This document shows, in pieces, positions 16,728 through 23,844 of a DNA stretch of 64,000 nucleotides. A program made the position numbers and the translations under genes. The notes under the pieces were generated by a model, which saw only the letters and a list, made by a program, of their open reading frames with translations, did not search any database and was not told where the DNA came from. Positions within the stretch are counted from its first letter, which is position 1; each line of letters starts with the position of its first letter. Origin of the DNA: UBA2387 sp019454665 (GTDB lineage: Bacteria > Armatimonadota > Fimbriimonadia > Fimbriimonadales > Fimbriimonadaceae); contig BTVX01000011.1 in NCBI GenBank assembly GCA_045862995.1, positions 35,539 through 99,538 on the forward strand, written 5' to 3'.

Positions 16728-16922
16728 GTGAGAATCCGCAACAAAGAACTCAGAACGCGCCGACACCGCAAAGAGCAAGCCATCAAGGCCCTGAAGCGGG
16801 CAGCCATCGCCGCCAGCGCCGAAGCCAAGGCGACCAAGCCCAAGGCCGCGCCGAAGAAGGCCGAGACCGCCAAGAAGGCCCCCGCGAAGAAGAAGACCGC
16901 CAAGGCCGATTCCGCGGAGTAA
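16728..16922 (+). CDS. Small Lys/Ala-rich basic protein
   Basis: A 64-residue protein with a basic N-terminal helix (RTRRHRKEQAIKALKRAA) and a tail of Lys/Ala/Pro repeats (KPKAAPKKAE, KKAPAKKKTAK) like histone-H1 or ribosome-associated tails. The GTG start is preceded by AGGA at a workable distance. It is probably a nucleic-acid-binding protein; no named family is recognised. It lies 63 nt upstream of the proteasome-alpha-like gene and is close to Pup in size, but it ends in SAE rather than the GGE/GGQ needed for pupylation. Confidence 0.65.
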   Translation: MRIRNKELRTRRHRKEQAIKALKRAAIAASAEAKATKPKAAPKKAETAKKAPAKKKTAKADSAE

Positions 16923-16972
16923 ACCGCGCTCATCGGCTGCCTCGGGACGCGACGATCCGAGCGACGAGCGAG

Positions 16973-16978
16973 TATAAG
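16973..16978 (+). promoter_or_regulatory. -10 box of the proteasome-alpha-like gene (TATAAG)
   Basis: TATAAG ends 7 nt before the ATG at 16986; an alternative register TAAGGT (16975-16980) would leave 5 nt. No ribosome-binding site fits between the box and the start, so a leaderless transcript is likely. Confidence 0.5.
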
Positions 16979-16985
16979 GTAGCAG

Positions 16986-17648
16986 ATGCTCACCCCGTTC
17001 GACTGGCAGGAAGGCGTCGGTCACCGTGCCGGCTACGTCGAGGCCAAACTCGCCCACGGAGCCCCCGTGCTGGCCGCATCGTGCCGAGAGGGCGTGGCCA
17101 TCTTCACGCGGCGCAAACAACGCGACAAGGTGTTCGAAATCTACGACCGGCTCGCCTTCTCGGCGATCGGGCAGCAATCGGATATCGAGGCGTTGCGCGT
17201 CGCTGCCGTCGAGTTCGCCCACCGCGAGGGCTACCGGGGCAGCGAGGAGGACGTGACGATCCAGCGCGTCGTCGCCGCGATCAGCGGGCCGGTGAAGTCG
17301 GCGTTCGGCAACTTTGGCTCCAGCCCGTTTGTCGTCCGCTCGCTGTTCGCCGAGGTGGGCGAGACGCCTGATGACGATCGCTTCTTCGTGCTCGACTTCG
17401 ATGGCGACTACTCCGAGCACAGCGGATCGGCCTGGGTGGGCCCGACCCACGAAGGCGAACCGTTCGCCGCGCAGCCCTACGAGTCGTTCGAGTCCGCGAT
17501 CGCCCGCATGCGGGCGGCTTGGGACGCCATGACGACGGAGGACACCGAGGCGCCGCAGGGCTTGAGCGATGAAGCGGTCCTGCTCAGCCGCGACCCGACG
17601 CGCCTCGCTCGATTCGTGCGAAGTCCGCTCGCGTCGTCGCCCGCGTGA
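16986..17648 (+). CDS. Proteasome alpha-subunit-like protein (PrcA type)
   Basis: A 220-residue Ntn-hydrolase-fold protein resembling actinobacterial PrcA. The segment CREGVAIFT, then KVFEIYDRLAFSAIG, followed by EFAHREGYRGSEEDVT, aligns by eye with the PrcA pattern of a KI.ELYDR.GFAAAG block, a QFAD.RGYAY block and an RRDVT block. An N-terminal extension replaces the catalytic Thr, so it is alpha-type and presumably inactive alone. A beta subunit, Pup ligase, Dop or Mpa/ARC would normally accompany it; none is in the window. Its last 65 bp overlap the 3' end of ispE on the other strand. Confidence 0.75.
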   Translation: MLTPFDWQEGVGHRAGYVEAKLAHGAPVLAASCREGVAIFTRRKQRDKVFEIYDRLAFSAIGQQSDIEALRVAAVEFAHREGYRGSEEDVTIQRVVAAISGPVKSAFGNFGSSPFVVRSLFAEVGETPDDDRFFVLDFDGDYSEHSGSAWVGPTHEGEPFAAQPYESFESAIARMRAAWDAMTTEDTEAPQGLSDEAVLLSRDPTRLARFVRSPLASSPA

Positions 17649-18417
17649 CCCAGACCATCCCTTCGCCGGCCAACTTTTCGGCAGCGGCTCGCGCCTCCGG
17701 TTCGTGGTCGAACAGGCCAAACACCGCCGACCCGCTGCCGGAGAGCAGGGCCTCACGGGCGCCTTCGGCCAGCAGAGCCGCTTTGAGTTGCAGGCAGCCC
17801 CAAGGGGCGACCGACTCGAAATCGTTGATCGCCGGTTCGTGGCCGAACCCGAGGAACGGCCTTTCGTATCGGTCCAACGCGCGGTACATCTCGGGAGTCG
17901 GGCATCCGAACGGGGGACGCACGACGACGTACCAAGGCAGCGGATCGGGGTCGTCCAGCGGTGTGACCCGCTCGCCGTAGCCCTCGATCTGCGCGCGGCC
18001 GCCCACCAAGAAGAACGGCACATCGGAGCCGACCGCACCCGCGATCTCGCGTTGCTCTCGTTCAGAGAGCCTGCGTCCAGTGATCTCGTGCAGGATCGCG
18101 ACCAGCCGCCCGGCGTCCGAACTCCCGCCACCAAGGCCACTTTGGGCCGGGATGCTCTTGTCCAACGTGATCCGAACATCCGGGACTTCGGTGTACTCGC
18201 GAAAAAGTCGAAGCGCCTTGGTCAGCGTGTTCTCTTTCGGAACAGTGTGGTCGTTGCACAGGAACTCGGTGGCCGCTACACCGGTCTCCACCTTCAGCCG
18301 ATCGGCCAGCGAGATGGACTGGAAGACCGACCGCAACGGGTGGTAGCCGGACGCATCGGGGGGCCCAACGGCCAAGAACAGGTTCAACTTGGCCTGGCAC
18401 TCGGTGCGATAGACCAT
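17584..18417 (-). CDS. ispE: 4-diphosphocytidyl-2-C-methyl-D-erythritol kinase
   Basis: The GHMP kinase of the MEP isoprenoid pathway, 277 residues. The N-terminal AKLNLFLAVGPPDASGYHPLRSVFQ and the ATP-binding KSIPAQSGLGGGSSDAG are diagnostic, and the C-terminal motif ALLSGSGSAVFGLF is present. It starts 3 nt after the upstream membrane protein gene and probably shares its transcript. Its 3' end runs 65 bp into the proteasome-like gene on the opposite strand. Confidence 0.95.
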   Translation of the reverse strand: MVYRTECQAKLNLFLAVGPPDASGYHPLRSVFQSISLADRLKVETGVAATEFLCNDHTVPKENTLTKALRLFREYTEVPDVRITLDKSIPAQSGLGGGSSDAGRLVAILHEITGRRLSEREQREIAGAVGSDVPFFLVGGRAQIEGYGERVTPLDDPDPLPWYVVVRPPFGCPTPEMYRALDRYERPFLGFGHEPAINDFESVAPWGCLQLKAALLAEGAREALLSGSGSAVFGLFDHEPEARAAAEKLAGEGMVWVTRATTRADFARIERGASGRG

Positions 18418-18420
18418 GGC

Positions 18421-19275
18421 TCAGCGGAAAGGAGGCGGTGGGGGCGGGGTCGTCCGGAACGGGGGCGGCTCGGTTAGCGAGACGTGTTCTTCCTGGGCAG
18501 TCTCAACGGCCTTCTCCATCTCCTGCAGAGACGTTTCAAGTTCCAATCGAGCCGCTCCAAAGTCGAGTTCCTCCAACGCGTGGTCGATGCTCTGCAACTG
18601 GAGCTTGGCCTCGTCGAGCGCCGAGATGAACTCGCGATGCGAGACCTCCGGGCTGCGCCCGGCAAATCGGTAACCGATCATCTTCATCCGCAGCGTGTCC
18701 ACCGTGGTAATAAACACGGCCGCTTGCGCCTCGGTGCGCTGAACACCCGCCATCACGCCTTGAAGGTGTTGGCGGTACTCCGCGATGTTGCGGTCGGCGA
18801 TCCGGTAGAGCTCTTGCGCGTGCGAGTCTTTGCTGCTCGCGATCCACACCGTCGGGCGCTGGTGGAGCGAATGCTCGGTGGATTGGACGTCCTTCGCGAT
18901 GAAGTCGGCCCGGCGCAACGCGGCGTACACCGAAAGGGCGACCCGCTCTACCGTCTTGGGCATCTCCTGCAGGTCGGCGACCTGCTCCTTTCGCATCTTG
19001 GAGAGGACTTTCTGGAAGAGTTGAAGCCGGTTCTCGCACTCCATCCAAAGGCGGCGAAGGTGCGGCGAAGTCCATCGCTTGGCGATGCTCGCCTTGTGCG
19101 CGCCGGCCACCCAAACGGCGACCATCGCCCCAGCGGCCACCAGGTTGAACGGCGAGTCGTAGGTCAGGAACCCCCACGTCAACAGGGCGATCGGAATGCC
19201 GAGATAGAACCACCTTCCCCCGGACGCCAGTTCGCTGAGAAACAGCGCGCGATCTTGGCGTTCGATGTCGTCCAT
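18421..19275 (-). CDS. Unknown membrane protein with coiled coil and Pro-rich tail
   Basis: A 284-residue protein not recognised as a known family. Two hydrophobic segments (WFYLGIPIALLTWGFLTY and NLVAAGAMVAVWVAGA, residues about 22-60) are followed by a long helical cytoplasmic domain with Leu heptads near residues 215-270 and a Pro-rich end (PPPFRTTPPPPPPFR). It lies between gatA (10-nt gap) and ispE (3-nt gap), so it is probably part of a gatC-gatA-X-ispE operon. The layout suggests a scaffold or cell-envelope structural role, but no function is claimed. Confidence 0.7.
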   Translation of the reverse strand: MDDIERQDRALFLSELASGGRWFYLGIPIALLTWGFLTYDSPFNLVAAGAMVAVWVAGAHKASIAKRWTSPHLRRLWMECENRLQLFQKVLSKMRKEQVADLQEMPKTVERVALSVYAALRRADFIAKDVQSTEHSLHQRPTVWIASSKDSHAQELYRIADRNIAEYRQHLQGVMAGVQRTEAQAAVFITTVDTLRMKMIGYRFAGRSPEVSHREFISALDEAKLQLQSIDHALEELDFGAARLELETSLQEMEKAVETAQEEHVSLTEPPPFRTTPPPPPPFR

Positions 19276-19284
19276 ACACCTACG

Positions 19285-20736
19285 TTACGGCATGGGAGGT
19301 CGTCCGGTGGCATTCGGAAGTGCAGATTCCACCGCAAACGCGATTTGGAGGAGTTTCTCGTCGGCCATGGCGGGTGCCATCAGGTGCAAGCCGACAGGCA
19401 AGCCGTTCGTGAACCCGCAGTTGAGCGACAGGGCCGGGCAACCCGCCATGTTGGCTGGAATGGTGCACACGTCGAGTAGCTTCAGCGCCATCGGGTCCGC
19501 GCTCAACTCGCCGATCTTGAATGCCGGGATGGGGCTGGTGGGCGAGAGGATGACGTCCAAGTCCTCGAACGCCCGTTCGAAGTCCCGCTTCATCAGCGCC
19601 CGCACCTGTTGAGCCCGCACGTAGTACGCGTCGTAGTAGCCCGCCGAGAGCGCGTAGGTGCCGATCATGATGCGCGCCTTGACCTCGTGCCCGAATCCGA
19701 CGGCTCGCGTGCGCTCCATCATGCCTATGTGGCCCTTGCCTTCCTCGCGCAACCCGTACCGAACTCCGTCGAAGCGGGCCAGATTGCTGCTGGCCTCGGC
19801 GGGGGCGATGATGTAGTAGGTGGTGACGCCGTACGCGATGGAGGGGATGGAAATGTCGCGGACGTCCGCCCCTTCGCGCCGCAGGACTTCGATCGCTTGG
19901 TTCACGCACTCGCGAACGCCGGCGTCGGCGGTATCGCCCATCGTCTCGCTGAGCACGCCGATCCGGAGGCCCTTGAGGCTGCCGTTTTTGAGCCCATCCA
20001 ATGAGATCGGCGGGACCTGCAGCGAGGTCGAATCCATCGGGTCGTGACCCGTGACGGCAGAGGCGAGCCGTGCGGCGTCCTCCACCGTGCGCCCGAAGGG
20101 ACCGATCTGGTCGAGGCTGGACCCGAAAGCCACCAACCCGTAACGCGAGCAACGTCCGTAGGTCGGTTTGAACCCAACGATGCCGCAAAGGGAAGCCGGT
20201 TGCCGGATCGAGCCGCCCGTGTCGGAGCCCAAGGCCAAGGGGGCCAACTCGCCCGCGACCGCTGCGGCCGAGCCGCCCGAACTGCCGCCCGGAGAGCGTT
20301 CGGTGTCCCACGGGTTGCGCGTGAGTTGGAAGGCGCTGTTCTCGGTGGACGTGCCCATGGCGAACTCGTCCATGTTGGTCTTGCCCAGAAGCACCAGACC
20401 TTGCGCTTTGAGCTTGGCCGTCACCGTAGCGTCGTAGACGGGGACGTGGTTTTCCAGAATGCGCGAGGCGCATGTGGTTCGCACGCCGCGTGTGACGATG
20501 TTGTCTTTCAGCGCCACGGGCACGCCGCACAGCGGGCCACCCTCTCCGGCGTCAAGCAGTGCCTGGGCGGCATCGGCCCACCGCATCGTCTCCTCGGAGT
20601 CGAGGGTGAGGAACGCGCCGAGTCGCGGGTCCTGAGCGGCGATCCGGTCCAGATGGGCTTGGGCGAGTTCGCGCGCGGACCATTCGCGACGGCGCAGCCC
20701 TTCGGCCAGTTGGGAGGCGGTGAGCGTCGTGATCAA
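19285..20736 (-). CDS. gatA: Asp/Glu-tRNA amidotransferase subunit A
   Basis: The amidase subunit of GatCAB, which releases ammonia from glutamine to convert misacylated Glu-tRNA(Gln) or Asp-tRNA(Asn). The amidase signature with the Ser-cisSer-Lys triad is complete: Lys in VALKDNIVT, the Ser pair in GGSSGGSAAAVAGE and SDTGGSIRQPAS. The 483-residue length is normal. gatC lies 9 nt upstream; gatB is not in the window. Confidence 0.96.
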   Translation of the reverse strand: MITTLTASQLAEGLRRREWSARELAQAHLDRIAAQDPRLGAFLTLDSEETMRWADAAQALLDAGEGGPLCGVPVALKDNIVTRGVRTTCASRILENHVPVYDATVTAKLKAQGLVLLGKTNMDEFAMGTSTENSAFQLTRNPWDTERSPGGSSGGSAAAVAGELAPLALGSDTGGSIRQPASLCGIVGFKPTYGRCSRYGLVAFGSSLDQIGPFGRTVEDAARLASAVTGHDPMDSTSLQVPPISLDGLKNGSLKGLRIGVLSETMGDTADAGVRECVNQAIEVLRREGADVRDISIPSIAYGVTTYYIIAPAEASSNLARFDGVRYGLREEGKGHIGMMERTRAVGFGHEVKARIMIGTYALSAGYYDAYYVRAQQVRALMKRDFERAFEDLDVILSPTSPIPAFKIGELSADPMALKLLDVCTIPANMAGCPALSLNCGFTNGLPVGLHLMAPAMADEKLLQIAFAVESALPNATGRPPMP

Positions 20737-20745
20737 GGGCGGGTC

Positions 20746-21036
20746 TCAGTCCTCGATGATGGTCGGAACGACGAAAAGGCCGGCTTTGGAGAGCGGTGCG
20801 TTGCTTAGGGCTTCGGCCCGTTGAAGCACCACTCCCACGCGATCATCCGACCACACGTTGGTCAAAGACATGGCGTGCGAGACGGGCGGCAGGTCTCCGG
20901 TGTCCACGTCTTGGATGTCGGCGAAGTGTCCGAGCAACGCGTTCAACTCGCCCTGCAGGGCGAGAACCTCGGTCTCGTCGAGGTCGAGACGAGCCAATCG
21001 GGCGACGTGGCGCACTTCGTCGAGGGAGATCGCCAT
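20746..21036 (-). CDS. gatC: Asp/Glu-tRNA amidotransferase subunit C
   Basis: A 96-residue linker subunit that stabilises GatA-GatB. It begins with the family pattern ISLDEVRHVARLARLDLDE and contains the characteristic DIQDVDTGDLPPVSHA. The ATG at 21036 is chosen because it matches the family N-terminus and follows a TAGAAT box; a GTG at 21054 would add six residues and overlap that box. Confidence 0.93.
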   Translation of the reverse strand: MAISLDEVRHVARLARLDLDETEVLALQGELNALLGHFADIQDVDTGDLPPVSHAMSLTNVWSDDRVGVVLQRAEALSNAPLSKAGLFVVPTIIED

Positions 21037-21044
21037 GGGGCTTG

Positions 21045-21050
21045 ATTCTA
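21045..21050 (-). promoter_or_regulatory. -10 box of the gatC-gatA operon (TAGAAT)
   Basis: On the minus strand TAGAAT is followed by CAAGCCCC and the gatC ATG, an 8-nt spacing without a Shine-Dalgarno sequence. Confidence 0.6.
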
Positions 21051-21060
21051 GCACGATTGG

Positions 21061-21136
21061 GGTTCGTCGGTTCGGTGGGGTTCGGTGAGGTTCGGTGGAG
21101 TTCGGTTTGGTTCGGTTTGGTTCGGTTTGGTTCGGG
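21061..21136. repeat. Array of a 10-bp repeat (GGTTCGGTTT-like), left
   Basis: About seven tandem units of GGTTCGGTNN with a period of exactly 10 bp; the last three are GGTTCGGTTT-like and the earlier ones vary at the final two bases. It lies upstream of the HNH nuclease gene, and its reverse complement recurs at 22084-22150 downstream of that gene. Confidence 0.9.
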
Positions 21137-21184
21137 CTGTCTGGCTAAGGTCGGGCAGAGGTTGAATCGGAGATCTTCCAGACC

Positions 21185-21212
21185 GCCAACAGCCAACCGC
21201 CAACTGCCAACC
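21185..21212. repeat. 7-bp tandem repeat (GCCAACN x4)
   Basis: Four consecutive units GCCAACA, GCCAACC, GCCAACT and GCCAACC, with a partial fifth. It is a separate microsatellite-like array in the non-coding stretch 21037-21491. Confidence 0.85.
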
Positions 21213-21379
21213 GCAACCTCGACCAAGTCCACTTGCCCACGACGTGAAGCGTCTGGGCCGTCGTCAACGTCCTAGTACATTGAGCATGGCTCGTTTCATT
21301 GTGGTTTTGTCGGCGTACTTCCATCGGCCGCCCGCGTGGGCGGATTCGATCATACGTGCGTGTCTCGACCACCCTGACG

Positions 21380-21410
21380 GAGGCCCGCATGCATTACGCC
21401 TGCGGGCCTC
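21380..21410 (+). ncRNA. Strong hairpin in the HNH gene leader
   Basis: GAGGCCCGCA and TGCGGGCCTC form a perfect 10-bp stem with an 11-nt loop, 81 nt upstream of the HNH gene. The following TTGCGTT is not a convincing U-run, so this could be a leader structure, part of a small RNA or an imperfect terminator. A TACATT box near 21276 could start a transcript through it. The type assignment is tentative. Confidence 0.35.
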
Positions 21411-21491
21411 TTGCGTTGAGTCCGGCTCGGTTCGCTGTCCTGCCTTGCGCCTCATTCGGCGCCGCGCAAAGTCCCCATTCGGAGTTCCGCC

Positions 21492-22031
21492 ATGGCCAGC
21501 CACGAAGTCCTCGTTCTCAATGCCAACTATGAGCCTCTAAACGTCACGACGATCCGGCGGGCGATGTCCCTGGTCTTGCTTGGAAAGGCCGATGTGTTGC
21601 ATCGCCGCGACCGTCCCGTTGCCACCGCCCGCGGTTTGTACGAAGCCCCCTCGATCCTGCGGATGAAGTACCAGGTCCGCCGCCCGTTGCCGCAACTTCG
21701 GCTCTCCCGCCATTCGGTGCTCGCACGCGACCATTACACGTGCCAGTACTGCGGCGTCAAGGGGCGCGACCTGACCATAGACCACGTCCTCCCACGTTGG
21801 GCGGGCGGGCCGGACACGTGGGACAACCTGGTGGCCTGCTGCCGCAAATGCAACCTGAAGAAGGGCGACAAGACGCCTCAGCAGGCGGGCATGCGATTGG
21901 CGCGAACCCCGCGCCGGCCCCAGTTCGTGCCCTACCTGTCGTTGCCCTTGTACTTGAAGGCTCAGAACAACGACGAGTGGCGGTTCTATCTGCCCCAGTT
22001 CCGCGAGTTCTCGACGCTCACCCAGAATTGA
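21492..22031 (+). CDS. HNH endonuclease family protein
   Basis: A 179-residue protein of the widespread stand-alone bacterial HNH family. The N-terminus (EVLVLNANYEPLNVTTIRRAMSLVLLGKADVL) is the conserved extension seen in this group. The nuclease module shows CQYCG, LTIDHVLPRWAGGPDTWDNLV and CCRKCNLKKGDKTP: two CxxC pairs for zinc plus the His of the active site. The physiological role of the family is unsettled. GC content matches the surroundings, but the gene is bracketed by inverted arrays of a 10-bp repeat. Confidence 0.9.
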   Translation: MASHEVLVLNANYEPLNVTTIRRAMSLVLLGKADVLHRRDRPVATARGLYEAPSILRMKYQVRRPLPQLRLSRHSVLARDHYTCQYCGVKGRDLTIDHVLPRWAGGPDTWDNLVACCRKCNLKKGDKTPQQAGMRLARTPRRPQFVPYLSLPLYLKAQNNDEWRFYLPQFREFSTLTQN

Positions 22032-22083
22032 GGGTGGGCGTCGGCGGGTTGAGGTCCGGCTCCCCTCGGCCCGACCTCAACCC

Positions 22084-22150
22084 GAACTCAACCGAACAAA
22101 ACCGAACAAAACCGAACAAAACCGAACAAAACCGAACCCCACCGAACCCC
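22084..22150. repeat. Array of the 10-bp repeat, right (inverted)
   Basis: Six or so units of AACCGAACAA or a close variant, the reverse complement of the left array at 21061-21136 apart from one base per unit. It lies between the HNH gene and the end of the minus-strand MerT-like gene. Confidence 0.9.
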
Positions 22151-22519
22151 TCAATGATGCGGCGCGTGCCAGATCAGCGGGGCGGCGTTGGCAACCACCA
22201 CCACCACGGCCACAAACCACATCACGGCGATGTTCATCCGGCGCAAGGCGCGGGCTTGAGCGGCTGGCTCGTGGCACCCGTGGTGGGCCTGGCAACACTG
22301 GCCGACCGGCTTGTACACCGACCGAAAACCCCACGCCAATTGCAGACCGGCAACCGTCCAAAAAAGCGGACGCCACGGCTCGAGCGCGTGCGCCCATCCC
22401 GAGAACGCGGCTCCTCCCAAACCCACGGCCAGCGCCGGAAGCCAGCAACACGCGTTGCACAACAGGCCAGTGGCCAGAAGTCCAAGGACACCCATGGTCT
22501 GCCGACGGGAGGCGATCAT
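22151..22519 (-). CDS. MerT-like mercuric/metal ion transporter
   Basis: A 122-residue membrane protein matching MerT in layout. The first helix holds a vicinal Cys pair (CNACCWLPALAVGLGG), followed by the family segment LEPWRPLFWTVAGLQLAWGFRSVYKP. A second Cys cluster lies in the cytoplasmic loop (GQCCQAHHGC), with a last helix at the C-terminus. MerT passes Hg(II) inward to mercuric reductase, but no merA, merP or merR is nearby, so the substrate may be another soft metal. The ATG at 22519 follows a TACAAT box by 8 nt; the longer frame would start inside that box. Confidence 0.82.
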   Translation of the reverse strand: MIASRRQTMGVLGLLATGLLCNACCWLPALAVGLGGAAFSGWAHALEPWRPLFWTVAGLQLAWGFRSVYKPVGQCCQAHHGCHEPAAQARALRRMNIAVMWFVAVVVVVANAAPLIWHAPHH

Positions 22520-22527
22520 CTGAGTGG

Positions 22528-22556
22528 ATTGTAGCATCTATTGCAAATACATTGCA
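22528..22556 (-). promoter_or_regulatory. Promoter and candidate operator of the MerT-like gene
   Basis: The -10 box TACAAT occupies 22533-22528 on the minus strand, 8 nt before the start. Just upstream, at 22542-22556, TGCAA and TTGCA form an inverted repeat with a 5-bp spacer, where a repressor or MerR-like activator could bind. No metalloregulator gene is adjacent. Confidence 0.5.
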
Positions 22557-22602
22557 GTATCTGGGTCCGCCTTGGGCCCTGTTCGTGGCATTCTAGGCAC
22601 CG

Positions 22603-23844
22603 GTGACGCGCGAGCCCGCCCCCAACCCGTTTCCAGCCGTGCCTTATCTGGGCTACGTGCTGTTGCACGTCGCGCTCGCCCCGCTCCTGGCGTTGCAGGG
22701 CATTCGGCGGGCGAGGCGGCGGCAATACACGCGGGGCTGGCGGGAGCGCCTGCTCGGACCCGCAACGCCGGGTCCCATCGAGGTCGCCGTCCTGAGCGTG
22801 GCCTTGGGCGAAACGCGGACGGCGATCCGGGTGGCAAGGGAACTGCGTTCGGTCGGGGCGACCGTTGGCGTCTTTCCGCTGGAGGACGCCTGCCTGGACC
22901 TCGTCCGGAAGGAGGGCGACTTGCCGTCGGGTTCCTCGCCCTTCAACAGCCCGCTGTCGGCCGCGTGGTTTCTCCGCCGGGTGAAGCCCAAGGAACTCTG
23001 GTTTGTCGAGTGGGCCGACCAGACGCACCTGCTTGCCCTGTGCCGGCTGCGCGGCATCCGAACCCGCATCGTGAACGCCTACTTCACCGAACGCGACGCC
23101 CAACGCGCCGCCCGCCATCCGTGGCGACTCTCCCTCGTGGACCGCTGGAGCGTCCAGAGCGAAGGGGCTCGCGACCGGCTGGTGGCTTTGGGGGTCGCGC
23201 CCGATCGCATCGCGGTGAGCGGACCCTCCATCGGCCTGACCCCGTACTCAACCGACGCCCTTGAAGCCCTACGGTGCAAGTGGCGCGAGTTGCTCCGGCT
23301 GGATACCGGCCAGACCCTGCTCGTTGCGGGCAGCACCTACGCCGACGAGGAGCGGCTAGTGGAAGCGGCGTTCAAGATGTGGCGGAAAACGCGGCCGGGT
23401 GCACGCCTGGCGATCGCGCCGAGGCACCTGGATCGGGCGCCCGGCATGACCGGCCCGTTCGCACGCCGGAGCGAAGGCCCGACCGATGCGCCAATCGTCG
23501 TGCTCGATACGTTGGGCGAACTGCGGGAGGTCTACACCGTCGCCTCGGTCGCCCACTTGGGCGGCTCGTTCGACCACGGGGTGGGCGGGCACACGCCGGT
23601 CGAGGCGTTGGCGGCGGGCGTGCCTGTCACCCATGGGCCCTGCTTCCACCAGCAGGAGTCGTGGATCGAACGGCTCCGAGCCGAAGGGCTTGCCCTCCAA
23701 ACAACGGATGCGCCGACGCTCGCCGAGGCCTGGGAGCGGCTAGCGTCGGGCGACGAGGCGTCCTACCGAGCGAGCGCCGAGCGGTTGGTGGCGAATCAAT
23801 CGAGCGTGTTCGCAGACGAATGGACCGGTAAGCTCGGCTCATGA
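22603..23844 (+). CDS. waaA: Kdo transferase-like glycosyltransferase
   Basis: A 413-residue protein resembling 3-deoxy-D-manno-octulosonic acid transferase (WaaA/KdtA), which adds Kdo to lipid A at the inner membrane. It has an N-terminal membrane segment (YVLLHVALAPLLALQG), the LLVAGSTYADEERLVEAAF block corresponding to the GST.EGEE motif, and the nucleotide-sugar region LGGSFDHGVGGHTPVEALAAGVPVTHGPCFH. It overlaps rsmI by 4 nt. The family call is good; whether the acceptor is genuine lipid A in this organism is an inference. Confidence 0.8.
   Translation: MTREPAPNPFPAVPYLGYVLLHVALAPLLALQGIRRARRRQYTRGWRERLLGPATPGPIEVAVLSVALGETRTAIRVARELRSVGATVGVFPLEDACLDLVRKEGDLPSGSSPFNSPLSAAWFLRRVKPKELWFVEWADQTHLLALCRLRGIRTRIVNAYFTERDAQRAARHPWRLSLVDRWSVQSEGARDRLVALGVAPDRIAVSGPSIGLTPYSTDALEALRCKWRELLRLDTGQTLLVAGSTYADEERLVEAAFKMWRKTRPGARLAIAPRHLDRAPGMTGPFARRSEGPTDAPIVVLDTLGELREVYTVASVAHLGGSFDHGVGGHTPVEALAAGVPVTHGPCFHQQESWIERLRAEGLALQTTDAPTLAEAWERLASGDEASYRASAERLVANQSSVFADEWTGKLGS

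Noticed and set aside
16728..16922. Prokaryotic ubiquitin-like protein Pup
   Set aside because: The size and location are suggestive, but the C-terminus lacks GGE/GGQ and the composition is strongly basic rather than acidic.
19276..19290. TAACGT as a separate -10 box for the gene at 18421-19275
   Set aside because: Its TAA is the gatA stop codon and the intergenic gap is only 9 nt; internal cotranscription with gatCA is simpler.
21286..21540. Small gene starting MARFIVVLSAYFHRP
   Set aside because: The frame runs into the HNH gene in another register and loses protein character; only a TACATT box 4 nt before the ATG supports it.
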